From: Brevibacterium gallinarum
Lineage (GTDB): Bacteria > Actinomycetota > Actinomycetes > Actinomycetales > Brevibacteriaceae
Direction: 5' to 3'
Length of the DNA: 64,000 nt
NCBI RefSeq assembly: GCF_014836885.1
Contig: NZ_JACSPY010000002.1
Location: 186,001 to 250,000 of the forward strand
Part shown: piece by piece, positions 26,706 to 35,322 of the stretch
Layout: every line of letters begins with the position of its first letter
Numbering within the stretch: the stretch's first letter is position 1
Notes under the pieces: generated by a model
Seen by the model: the letters and a program-made list of their open reading frames with translations, nothing else
Database searches by the model: none
What the model was told of the DNA's origin: nothing
Program-made: the position numbers and the translations under genes

Positions 26706-27451
26706 GCTCCGGGCTGCTCGCCGGGCGCACCGCTGTCATCACCGGTGCCGCCCAGGGCCTTGGGTTCGCCATCGCCGAGGCATATGTCGCCGCGGGTGCG
26801 AACCTCGTGCTGGGAGACCTCAACGGGTCGGCCGTCGCCGAGGCGGCGGAGCGTCTGGACATCGGTGAGCGTGCCATCGGTCTCGGCTGCGATGTCGTGG
26901 CCCTGGCCGATGTCGAAGCCCTGTGCCAGAAGGCCGTCGATGCCTTCGGTGCGCTCGATGTCATGGTCAACAATGCCGGCATCACCCGCGATGCGACGAT
27001 GCGCAAGATGACTGAGGAGCAGTTCGACCAGGTCATCTCCGTGCACCTGCGCGGGACGTGGAACGGGCTCAGAACCGCCGCAGGTCTTATGCGCGGGCAG
27101 GAGTCAGGCGGCTCGATCGTCAACGTCTCCTCGATCTCCGGCAAGGTCGGCAATCCGGGGCAGACGAACTACTCGGCAGCCAAGGCCGGGATCGTCGGGA
27201 TGACGAAGGCGGCGTGCAAGGAGGTCGGCTTCGCCGGCGTGCGCGTCAACGCGATCCAGCCCGGCCTCATCCGCACCCCGATGATCGAGGCGATGAAGGA
27301 CGATGTGCTGGCCCAGCGCCTGACTGAGATCCCGCTCGGCCGATTCGGCGAACCGGCCGAGGTCGCGCAGGTCGCACTGTTCCTCGCCTCGGACATGTCG
27401 AGCTACATGACCGGCACCGTGCTGGAGATCTCCGGCGGCCGCAATCTGTGA
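26702..27451 (+). CDS. Short-chain dehydrogenase/reductase, FabG-like 3-oxoacyl reductase
   Basis: A 249-residue classical SDR. NAD(P) site [15 protein letters not shown] (~residue 13), [14 protein letters not shown] (~90), catalytic Ser in [10 protein letters not shown] and Tyr-x-x-x-Lys in [14 protein letters not shown] (~155). The GLIRTPM and [12 protein letters not shown] endings are those of FabG-type enzymes. A GTG start at 26702 overlaps the MaoC stop (GTGA). The Asp after strand 2 (LGDLNGS) suggests NAD preference rather than NADP. Confidence 0.9.
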   Translation: MSSGLLAGRTAVITGAAQGLGFAIAEAYVAAGANLVLGDLNGSAVAEAAERLDIGERAIGLGCDVVALADVEALCQKAVDAFGALDVMVNNAGITRDATMRKMTEEQFDQVISVHLRGTWNGLRTAAGLMRGQESGGSIVNVSSISGKVGNPGQTNYSAAKAGIVGMTKAACKEVGFAGVRVNAIQPGLIRTPMIEAMKDDVLAQRLTEIPLGRFGEPAEVAQVALFLASDMSSYMTGTVLEISGGRNL

Positions 27452-27560
27452 AGTCAGCGCGTCGGGCTGATAGCGGACCTGGCGCGGGGCTGATGAGTCG
27501 GTCGGCGCCGGCATTCTCGCTGCCCCAGTGGAATCGCTGCCGCTGGTGGTGATGCACGGT

Positions 27561-27743
27561 TCACTGCGTCGAGGTGTCGAGCAGGTTCACTCCCGGGAGC
27601 TGAAACTTCCTGATGTTGCGGGTGACGATCGTCATGTCATGTTCCACAGCAGTGGCGGCGATGAGAGCGTCCATTTCGGGCATGGGGTCAGGAACATACA
27701 GGCGAGTTGCATTGAGAACATCGGTATCGAGCAGGAATCTCAC
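27561..27743 (-). pseudogene. VapC/PIN-domain toxin with a large internal deletion
   Basis: A 60-codon frame begins with GTG at 27743, overlapping the antitoxin stop by 4 bp (GTGA), the normal toxin-antitoxin arrangement. It starts as a PIN toxin should (VRFLLDTDVLNATR, first catalytic Asp) and ends as one should (MDALIAATAVEHDMTIVTRN, then IRKFQLPGVNLLDTSTQ). Complete VapC/FitB-type toxins have roughly 130-140 residues, and about 70-80 are missing between these two parts, including the second catalytic acid. The frame is intact, so this is a clean in-frame deletion. The product is unlikely to be an active RNase, but it may still bind the antitoxin. Confidence 0.8.
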
Positions 27744-27991
27744 TGGTCGAAGTTCCGTTCCGGTTCGATGCGGCGCGAAGGCAGGTCGAACTCGATGGTG
27801 GGATCCTGGTTGCGCCAGAGCCGGTCTCCCACCAGCTCGTCCCGCCCGGTGATGCGGTTGTATTCCCCGGCGGTGATGAGCACGTGAGACGGGCGTCCAT
27901 GATCTGTGATGGTGACCGGCCCGTATTCGGCTGCGCGCATGGCGGCTGACACATCGCGGTTGAACTCGCGGCTTGTGATGACGGTGCTCAT
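27740..27991 (-). CDS. Phd/YefM-family antitoxin
   Basis: An 83-residue antitoxin: MSTVITSREFNRDVSAAMRA, GPVTITDHGRPSHVLITAGE and YNRITGRDEL form the Phd/YefM DNA-binding fold, and the C-terminal tail (PSRRIEPERNFDQ) is the usual toxin-binding part. The start is ATG 27991. It appears complete, whereas the toxin downstream is internally deleted. The pair would normally autoregulate from the promoter just upstream (27992-28060). Confidence 0.88.
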   Translation of the reverse strand: MSTVITSREFNRDVSAAMRAAEYGPVTITDHGRPSHVLITAGEYNRITGRDELVGDRLWRNQDPTIEFDLPSRRIEPERNFDQ

Positions 27992-28264
27992 GCATCCCAC
28001 CTCCGACGGAAAGTACCTCCTGTAGGCAGTATGCTCTCCGCTGGTCGCGGGCGGAACCTGTTCGTCGAACAGGGTGGTGTCTCATTGCCGTGCCCGTCAA
28101 GAGATCTGCTGCCCATGACTGCAGCGCGGCCGCGTCGATGATGATGGCGGAATCGCCCGACGTTTGGCGCCTGACGCCTGACGGTCAGGCTTCGGATGCA
28201 TGTGCGGCAGTCAGCGCAACTCGATGAAGCACATGATGCGGTGGTGCGGAAACGCCTTTTCGAA

Positions 28265-28281
28265 ATACCCCTAGAGGGTAT
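28265..28281. promoter_or_regulatory. CsoR-like copper operator upstream of the CopB-type ATPase
   Basis: ATACCC-ctaga-GGGTAT, a perfect 6-bp inverted repeat with a 5-bp centre, matches the C/G-run palindrome style of CsoR copper-repressor boxes. It lies 88 bp upstream of the ATPase start. The rest of 27992-28368 holds no gene I can support. No csoR gene is in the window. Confidence 0.65.
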
Positions 28282-28368
28282 ATGCTCACAGTGTTCGAGT
28301 CGATCGCAATGACGACGCAGCAGCCTTACCGCTACGTTCGCGACGGTGCCGAGACACCGGAGGGAAGA

Positions 28369-30561
28369 ATGAACGAACACCTCGCCCCTTCAGGCGACCG
28401 CACAGACCGCAGCCCGACCGACTACGTCGCCGGCCGTGAGCACGCCGACGCTGAGGGCCGCGCCCAGCACGGTGGGCACGACCACGGTGACCACAGTGGG
28501 CATGGCGAGCACGCCGGCCACAGTGGGCACAACCACGGCGACCACAGTGGGCACGCTGGCCACAGTGGGCACGCAGGTCACGGAGACCATGTGCGGCAGT
28601 TCCGGCGGCTGTTCTGGACCATGCTCGTCCTCGCGGTCCCGGTCGTCGGCTTCAACGCAATGTTTGCTCACCTGCTCGGCTACCAACTGCCTGATACCGC
28701 CTGGGAGCCGTGGGTGTCGCCGGTGCTGGGCACCATCATGTACGTCTGGGGCGGCTGGCCCTTCCTCACCGGAGCTGTCTCCGAGATCCGGTCGCGCGCA
28801 CCCGGCATGATGCTGCTGATCGCGCTGGCCATCACCGTCGCCTTCCTCTCGTCCTGGGGTGCCAGCCTGCACCTGCTCGATCATGAGCTGAACTTCTGGT
28901 GGGAGCTGGCGCTGCTGGTCGTCATCATGCTGCTCGGCCACTGGATCGAGATGCGCTCACTGGCCCAGACCACCTCGGCGCTGGACTCACTGGCAGCGCT
29001 GCTGCCCGATGAGGCGGAGAAGCTCGTCGGTGATGAGGTCGTCGCTGTCTCACCGGCTGACCTGGTCGTCGGAGATGTGACGATTGTGCGCCCGGGATCT
29101 GCCGTGCCTGCTGACGGCACGATCATCGACGGCTCAGCCTCCATGGACGAGTCGATGGTCACCGGTGAGTCCGCCACCGTCCGCAGGCAGACAGGAGACC
29201 CCGTCGTCGCCGGTACGGTCGCCACGGATTCCGGACTCCGGGTCGAAGTAACCGCAACCGGAGATGACACCGCGCTGGCCGGCATCCGGAAACTCGTGAC
29301 CGACGCGCAGTCCTCATCCTCGCGCGCGCAGCGGATCGCCGATGTCGCTGCCGCCTGGCTGTTCTGGTTCGCCCTCGGTGCCGCTGTCATCACTGCGGTG
29401 GTGTGGTCGCTGTTCGGGGTGCCCGGCACAGCTGTGGTGCGCACCATCACCGTCCTCGTCATCGCCTGCCCGCACGCCCTGGGCCTGGTGATCCCGCTCG
29501 TCGTATCCATTGCCACGGAGCGCGCCGCCCGCGGCGGTGTCCTCATCAAAGACCGGCTCGCCCTGGAGTCCATGCGCAGCGTCGACGCGGTGCTGTTCGA
29601 CAAGACCGGGACCCTGACCAAGGGCGAACCCACCGTCACCGGCAGCGCGCCCGTCGGCAACCGCACCGGCGACGAGGTGCTCGCGCTGGCTGCCGCCGCC
29701 GAGGCCGACAGCGAACACCCCTTGGCGCGCGCCATCACGGCGGCCGCCGCTGCTCGCGGCCTGGACGTCCCCGCCGCCCGGGAGTTCACGTCCTCCCCGG
29801 CAGTCGGCGTACGTGCGCGCGTCGGCGAGACGGTCATCAAAGTCGGCGGCCCCTATCTGCTGGAGCAGAGCGGCCAGCAGGAGCTTCCGGCAGCCCAGTA
29901 GTGGCGCAGCGAAGGCGCCATCATCCTCCACGTGCTGGCCGACGGCGCCGTCATCGGTGCGCTGCGGCTGGCCGATGAGATCCGCGCGGAATCGCACGAT
30001 GCCGTCGCTGCCCTGCATGCAGCCGGCGTGCAGGTCGTGATGATCACCGGTGACGCGCAGGCAGTTGCCGACTCCGTCGCAGCAGAGCTCGGCATCGACC
30101 GGGTGTTCGCCGGCGTCCGGCCCGAGGACAAAGCCGCCACAGTGGAGGATCTCCAGCGTGAGGGCAGGCGTGTGGCGATGGTCGGGGACGGCGTCAACGA
30201 TGCACCGGCGCTCGCCCAGGCAGACGTCGGCATCGCGATCGGTGCGGGCACCGATGTGGCGATCGGCTCCGCTGGTGTCATCCTCGCCTCGTCTGATCCG
30301 CGTTCGGTGCTCTCGGTGTTCGAGCTGTCCCGTGCGACGTATCGGAAGATGAAGCAGAACCTGTGGTGGGCTGCCGGCTACAACCTCATCTCGGTTCCAC
30401 TTGCCGCCGGCGTGCTGGCACCGGTCGGCTTCGTGCTGCCGATGAGCATCGGCGCCATTCTCATGTCCGCCTCCACAGTCGTGGTGGCGCTCAACGCGCA
30501 GCTGCTGCGTCGTCTCGACCTCTCACCGGCTGCCAGCACCGCTGCCGTGCTCGAGTCCTGA
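28369..30561 (+). pseudogene. copB: CopB-type copper-translocating P1B-ATPase interrupted by an in-frame TAG
   Basis: Start ATG 28369 (MNEHLAPSGD) behind GGAGGG. A His-rich N-terminus (residues ~27-75, HGDHSGHGEHAGHSGH and similar) is encoded by tandem repeats of GGCCACAGTGGGCAC. Then come membrane helices, the actuator motif MVTGES, the transmembrane metal motif CPH (VIACPHALGLVIP), the phosphorylation site DKTGTLTKGEPT, and the HP motif in SEHPLA. Frame +1 stops at a single TAG (29899-29901, between LPAAQ and WRSEGAIIL), then continues in the same frame to 30561 with the hinge MVGDGVNDAPALAQADVGIA and two last helices. CPH marks the CopB (K+-like/Cu) subgroup. One base change restores a ~730-residue protein. 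Without readthrough the product lacks the hinge and cannot be active. Confidence 0.88.
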
Positions 30562-30581
30562 CGCACCGAACCGGATTGAGG

Positions 30582-32174
30582 TCACTCCGCCTGCGGCCGC
30601 TGCTGCTCAACGCCCGGTGACGCAGCCTCAGCCGTCCGTGCCGGTTGCGTGCCAGCGGCGACCTCCGCCTCGGGCGCGGTGGCCTGACCTGCTGCCGTCG
30701 ACGTCCCCGCGGGGACGTCCCCAGCCGCAGCCGGCTCCTCATCGACACCGTGCGTGCGCAGCTCACCGGCCCGGTAGGCGTGGTAGTAGGCGACGACGAC
30801 CTCATCATCGGAATGCCGGGTCGTCAGGCTCACCGCGATGAGCACGACGGCCGAGGTGATGAGACCGGGCAGGATCTCGTGGATGCCGAAGGGCTGGCCG
30901 GAGAAGCGCCACACGAGTGAGACGGCCATCGCAGCGATCATCGACCACACGACACCGCGCTTCGTTGCCCGCTTCCAGAACATCGCCGCGAGCACCGGCA
31001 TGACGAGCGTGGTCGCGGTGAAGGACAGCGCCACCTGGTAGATCGCGATGATGTCCTTGATAACCAGCGCGATCCCCAGCCCGATGACCGCCATCGCCGC
31101 GACCGAGATCCGGGACACGGTGAGGATCTGGTCGTCGGTGGCGCGCGGGTTGACCCAGCCCTGGTAGATGTCCTTGGAGATGTTGATCGCACCCGAGAGC
31201 AGGAACGACGTCGCTCCGGTCAGCAGCGCGGCCAGCAGCGAGACCATCAGCAGCCCGCCGATCGAGCCGTGGAAGATCTCGGCGATGAACGAGGTGTAGA
31301 TGACATCGGGCATGGTGTCGGCGGGGAACATCTGCAGGGCGGCGATGCCGATGACGATCGCTGCCGCGCCGATGATCACGGAGACGGCGAAGCCGATGAC
31401 GACCGCCCAGATGCCGACCCGGTCGCTCTTGGCTGCGGTGAGCCGCTGCCAGGTCGTCTGCCAGACGATGTAGAACGGTCCGAAGATGAGGAACCAGTTG
31501 AGCAGCTCGATGCCGCCGATCGAGGTGAAGGAGAAGTGATCGGCCGGGGTGCTTTCGATGATCGTGTCGATCCCGCCGACGTAGTTGATGCCCATGATGA
31601 GCGTGATGATGACACCGGCGAGGATCACGAAGGTCTGGATCGCATCTGTCCAGGCGACACTCGGCATCCCGCCGACGAGCGTGAACGCCAGGGTGACGAC
31701 GAAGCCGGCGAGGATGCCCCAGAACACGGTGAGGTCGGTGATCGAGGCGAGGATCGCGCCCATGCCCACGAGCTGCATGCCGAACGTCGGGGTCATGTAC
31801 AGCAGCCCGACGATGAGGGCCGGGATGAGGGCTGCGACTTTGCCGAAGCGGCGGGCGAAGAGCTCAGGCACGGTGTAGAGCCGCAGCCGGCGGATGACCG
31901 GGCCGAGCAGCAGCACAGCGGCGATGGTGAAGCTGGCGTAGGCCACACCGGTGATGTTGTACGACAGCCCCATCTCGAAGCCCTTGCCCGCACCGCCGAT
32001 GAGGGCGGCCGAACCGGTGACGGTGGCGATGACCGAACCGCAGATGGGGAAGAACCCGAGTCTGAAGTCGGCCATGACATAGCCGTCAGCGCTCTTGACG
32101 CGAGTTGTGGCGACGACGCTGATGACGAGCAGCAGCAGCAGGAAGCCGATGATCCATACGAGATACCAGTTCAT
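30582..32174 (-). CDS. Sodium:solute symporter (SSS family)
   Basis: A 530-residue symporter with about 13 membrane segments up to residue ~455. Family features: GYVMADFRLGFFPICGSVIA, GSAALIGGAGKGFEMG (helix 2), FARRFGK, and the sodium-site-like SLLAALLTGATSFLLSGA. The last ~75 residues are an Ala/Pro/Glu/Thr-rich tail containing a copy of the dispersed motif (30667 on). It transports an organic solute with sodium; the substrate is unknown. It lies 145 bp after the COG0523 GTPase gene and may belong to the same transcript. It ends 21 bp from the convergent ATPase gene. Confidence 0.88.
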   Translation of the reverse strand: MNWYLVWIIGFLLLLLVISVVATTRVKSADGYVMADFRLGFFPICGSVIATVTGSAALIGGAGKGFEMGLSYNITGVAYASFTIAAVLLLGPVIRRLRLYTVPELFARRFGKVAALIPALIVGLLYMTPTFGMQLVGMGAILASITDLTVFWGILAGFVVTLAFTLVGGMPSVAWTDAIQTFVILAGVIITLIMGINYVGGIDTIIESTPADHFSFTSIGGIELLNWFLIFGPFYIVWQTTWQRLTAAKSDRVGIWAVVIGFAVSVIIGAAAIVIGIAALQMFPADTMPDVIYTSFIAEIFHGSIGGLLMVSLLAALLTGATSFLLSGAINISKDIYQGWVNPRATDDQILTVSRISVAAMAVIGLGIALVIKDIIAIYQVALSFTATTLVMPVLAAMFWKRATKRGVVWSMIAAMAVSLVWRFSGQPFGIHEILPGLITSAVVLIAVSLTTRHSDDEVVVAYYHAYRAGELRTHGVDEEPAAAGDVPAGTSTAAGQATAPEAEVAAGTQPARTAEAASPGVEQQRPQAE

Positions 32175-32319
32175 GGGCGCAGGTTCTCCATCCCCGTTGA
32201 TGAATATTCACCCTCATTGATGAATGCGTATTCCCTCACCATCCCGGCGATCATCGCTGGTGGCTAGGACCAGTTCCGTCACGCCCGATGGGTCCAGCAC
32301 CGTGGTGGCGCAGGTGCGC
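32175..32319. promoter_or_regulatory. Spacer upstream of the symporter with repeated TTGATGAAT
   Basis: TTGATGAAT occurs twice (about 32199 and 32216), the first within the palindrome TGAATATTCA. The AT-rich block stands out from its surroundings and lies 25-50 bp upstream of the symporter start; candidate promoter/operator. Confidence 0.35.
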
Positions 32320-33366
32320 TCAGGCACCGGTGAGCACAGGCGCGAGCGCGGCGGCCGCCGCGTCGACGGCGGCCTGGGGGTCGGCCCCGGCGGCGATGAG
32401 CACGAAGCCGCCGGTGGCCGGCCGGTCGGTGGGGCGCACGTCGATGCGGCGCCCGGAGAGCTGCACGGAGTGCGCCGTTCCCGAGGCGGTGGGCACGATC
32501 CCCTTCGCGCGCACGAGGGTGCCGGCGAGGGTGTCGAGCACGCCGGTGAGCGCTTCGACGTCGACAGCACCGGTGATCGCGACGGTGGCCGTGGCGTGCG
32601 CAGCCGCATGCCCCGATGCCGCGGCGTCATGGGCGCGCGGGGTGGGTGCGCTCGCTTCCGGCGCGGGTCCCCCAGCCGGGTCCGGGGCGCTCGCCTCAGC
32701 TGCCTGCGGCACGGGGGTGCGCAGCGCCTCGGCGGCGGTGGCATCGGGATCGTCTGGATCCTGGACGACGATGACGGCCTGTCCGGCGGCCCGCTGGCAG
32801 GCGGCGACCGCCGCCTCGACCTGGGCGGGGGAGGCGAGGTCCGTCTTCGTCACGAGCACCACCTCGGCGGCGGCGAGCTGACCGGCGACCGCATCGCCGA
32901 CGTAGAGGTCGGCCAGCTGGCTGGTGATCGCTGTCGCGTCGGCGCACACGAGCACGGGACCCGCACTGAAACCCGGATAGCTGCGCCAGACAGCCAGCTG
33001 GCCGGGGTCGCCGACGCCGCTGACCTCGCACAGCACCTGGTCGAGGTCGTCGCGGGCGGCGAGTGCGCTCATGGTGCGCAGTGCGTCGTCGCTGATCTGG
33101 CAGCAGATGCAGCCGTTCGTCAGCTCGATGGTGTCATCACTGGCTGCGGCGATGAGTGCGGCGTCGATGTTGACGGCCCCGAAGTCGTTGACGACGACCG
33201 CGGTGCGCCCGGGCAGGATCCCGGCCAGCAGCCGGTTGACCAGCGTCGACTTCCCGGCACCCAGGTAGCCGCCGATGATCCCGAGCCGCGCACCGGACCG
33301 GGGGTCACCGGAGCGGGTGACACCGGCTGGTCCGGCCGTCGGGCCCGCGGCCGCAGGATCGGTCAC
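32320..33366 (-). CDS. COG0523 (CobW/YjiA) G3E-family GTPase, putative metallochaperone
   Basis: A 348-residue protein. Walker A GGYLGAGKSTLVNRLL (~residue 33), the metal-binding CxCC motif in ELTNGCICCQISDD (~85) and the base-recognition motif VTKTDLASP are all present. Between ~200 and 255 is a low-complexity Ala/Pro/Glu linker, then a CobW C-terminal-like domain (ITGAVDVEALTGVLDTLAG, HSVQLSGRRIDVRP). Family members insert or move zinc, iron or cobalt. The GTG start overlaps the amidohydrolase stop by 4 bp (GTGA), so it is coupled to a metal-dependent amidohydrolase. Metal delivery to that enzyme is a reasonable inference. PTASG here (32480-32492) comes from the dispersed motif. Confidence 0.86.
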   Translation of the reverse strand: MTDPAAAGPTAGPAGVTRSGDPRSGARLGIIGGYLGAGKSTLVNRLLAGILPGRTAVVVNDFGAVNIDAALIAAASDDTIELTNGCICCQISDDALRTMSALAARDDLDQVLCEVSGVGDPGQLAVWRSYPGFSAGPVLVCADATAITSQLADLYVGDAVAGQLAAAEVVLVTKTDLASPAQVEAAVAACQRAAGQAVIVVQDPDDPDATAAEALRTPVPQAAEASAPDPAGGPAPEASAPTPRAHDAAASGHAAAHATATVAITGAVDVEALTGVLDTLAGTLVRAKGIVPTASGTAHSVQLSGRRIDVRPTDRPATGGFVLIAAGADPQAAVDAAAAALAPVLTGA

Positions 33367-35048
33367 CGGCTGTCCGCTCCCGCGCCGCCGGCCGGTTCGA
33401 CGACGGATGCGTAGTGCTGCCCGCCGACCATGGTGCCGCGGACATGGATCTGACCGACCTCCTCGGGCGCGACCTCATAGGGGTCGGCGTCGAGCACGGC
33501 GACATCGGCGAACTTGCCGGCCTCGAGCGAACCGACCTCGTGATCCATCTTCAGCAGATAGGCGGCCCCGAGGGTGACCGCTTCGAGTGCGTCATCGAGG
33601 CTGATCCGCTCGTGTTCGCCCATCACCCGCCCGGAGACCGTCAGCCGGGTGACGGCATGCTTGACGGTGTGCAGCGGCCCGAGCGGGGTGACCGGGGTGT
33701 CCGAATGCAGGGTGATCGGCACCCCGATCCGCAGTGCGGTCGCTGCCGCATTCATCCGCGCGGCCCGGTCGGGCCCGACGGTGATGTCCATGTGCTGGTC
33801 GCCCCACGCCCAGATGTGGTTGGCGAAGATGTTCGCCCCGGCGCCCAGGGCCTTCATCCGCTTGTACTGCGCCTGCGTCGTCAGCTGCGAGTGCGTGCAC
33901 GTGTGCCGGTGGTCCGGACGCGGGTGGGCGATGAGCGCGGCTTCGAGGGCGTCGAGGAACAGCTGCGTGGTCTGGTCGCCGTTGCAGTGGACGTGGATGA
34001 GCAGACCGGCTTCGTGGAAGATGCGGAAGGCCTCGATGAACTCCTCCGGGGCCACACCCCAGATGCCGTTGGGCTCATCGCCGAAGTAGCCCGGCTCCAT
34101 CATCCGGGCGGTGAAGCCCTGGATCGAGCCGTCGAGCATGAGCTTGACGTTGCCGAAGCGCAGCCGGTCGGTCGAGGTCTCCCGCAGCTCGATGAGCCGC
34201 TGGGCGGCCTCGGGCAGGGACAGGGCGACCTCGCCGACGCCTGCCCCGAAGTGGAAGACGTTGATGCGGGCCGGGAAGTCGTCGCCGACAGTCGAGCGGA
34301 ACAGCTCAACACCCTCGTCTTCCATCAGGATCGTGGTGCCGAGGTCGGTCAGCGTTGTGGTGCCGGTGTTGACACCCTCCTGGCTGAACCGGCGCAGGGC
34401 GGTCGCGTCGATGTTCAGCAGTCCGCCGCCGTCGGTCAGCTCACCGGCGAGGGCCATCGCGGCGAACTCCTGCAGCTCGCCGTTGGGGTTGCCGTCTGCG
34501 TCCTTGACGACGCCGGTGACCTCGGTCGAGGCGTCGATGCCGCAGCGGGCCATCGCTGCGGAGTTGACCGTCGAGACGTGCCCGCTGGTGTGGGTGACGT
34601 GGATCGGCCGGGTCGTCGAGACGCGGTCGAGGTGGGCGGCGACGAGCCGGTCGCCGGGGAAGTAGATCGGGTCGAGGCCCCAGGCCAGCAGCGGCTCCTC
34701 CGGGTCGGTCAGCTCCGCCTCGGCCTCGCGCAGCCGCTCGAGCACCGCCTCGATGCTGCGGCAGCCGGGCCACCGGCGGCCATCGGGGTCGATCCGGTCG
34801 ACGAGACCCACGTAGGTTGAGCCCCACACATTGCCCGAACCGGCATGGGAGTGCGCTTCGACGAAGCCGGGCAGCAGCACCGCCTCGGCGTAGCGGTCGT
34901 CGATGACCGCGTTCGGGTAGGTCAGCAGCTCCTCGACCGTGCCGACTGCCCGGATCCGGTCGCCGCGCACGGCGATCGCCTCCGCAGTGGGCCGGGCCGG
35001 GTCCATCGTGCGGACGATGCGGGCGGGGTAGACGACCGTCGGTTCCAT
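33363..35048 (-). CDS. Amidohydrolase family protein, YtcJ-like
   Basis: A 561-residue metal-dependent hydrolase; the start is ATG 35048 (MEPTVVYPARIVRTMD) behind AGGAGAG. Metal and family motifs: LLPGFVEAHSHAGS (HxH, ~residue 72), an internal VHCNGDQTTQLFLDALE, HTCTHSQLTT, and ITLHSDTPVTPLGPLHTVKH with the catalytic Asp. The ending SLEAGKFADVAVLDADPYEV is standard for the superfamily. YtcJ-like proteins act on amides, N-acyl compounds or exocyclic imines, and the true substrate is not predictable. It heads the group amidohydrolase - COG0523 GTPase - symporter, which suggests uptake and hydrolysis of one compound. Confidence 0.87.
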   Translation of the reverse strand: MEPTVVYPARIVRTMDPARPTAEAIAVRGDRIRAVGTVEELLTYPNAVIDDRYAEAVLLPGFVEAHSHAGSGNVWGSTYVGLVDRIDPDGRRWPGCRSIEAVLERLREAEAELTDPEEPLLAWGLDPIYFPGDRLVAAHLDRVSTTRPIHVTHTSGHVSTVNSAAMARCGIDASTEVTGVVKDADGNPNGELQEFAAMALAGELTDGGGLLNIDATALRRFSQEGVNTGTTTLTDLGTTILMEDEGVELFRSTVGDDFPARINVFHFGAGVGEVALSLPEAAQRLIELRETSTDRLRFGNVKLMLDGSIQGFTARMMEPGYFGDEPNGIWGVAPEEFIEAFRIFHEAGLLIHVHCNGDQTTQLFLDALEAALIAHPRPDHRHTCTHSQLTTQAQYKRMKALGAGANIFANHIWAWGDQHMDITVGPDRAARMNAAATALRIGVPITLHSDTPVTPLGPLHTVKHAVTRLTVSGRVMGEHERISLDDALEAVTLGAAYLLKMDHEVGSLEAGKFADVAVLDADPYEVAPEEVGQIHVRGTMVGGQHYASVVEPAGGAGADSR

Positions 35049-35267
35049 TGCTCTCCTATCGACGCTGATGAGGACGCTGACATCACGGCGCTGTGCGGGC
35101 ACCTGCCGCCAGTCCACCATCTGCACCAGCCGGCGGCAAGCACCAGATCAACCGGTGTTGATGAGTCCAGATGCGCCCGGTTGCATGAGTCCGCATCCCG
35201 CTGCCGAGGCGGTGGGCCGCTGGCAGGTGCGGCCCGCCTGTCGTCTCACCCGGCTTCCGGGATGACG
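35049..35267. other. Spacer upstream of the amidohydrolase
   Basis: No gene seen. It contains one dispersed motif copy (GCCGAGGCGGTGG, 35203-35215) and a short direct repeat TTGATGAGTCC / TTGCATGAGTCC near 35158-35191. Confidence 0.5.
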
Positions 35268-35306
35268 ACAGCCGGCCGGGCGACCGTGGGTCGCCGGGCC
35301 GGCTGT
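35268..35306 (-). terminator. Hairpin terminator of the purine permease gene
   Basis: 18-bp arms with one mismatch and a 3-nt loop (ACAGCCGGCC.GGCGACC / GGTCGCC.GGCCGGCTGT), 17 bp past the permease stop on the minus strand. Confidence 0.8.
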
Positions 35307-35322
35307 GTGTCAGGCGGGCAGC

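Noticed and set aside
28436..28600. CRISPR-like regular repeats in the GGCCACAGTGGGCAC array
   Set aside because: The units are short, without spacers, and encode the His-rich metal-binding N-terminus of the copper ATPase.
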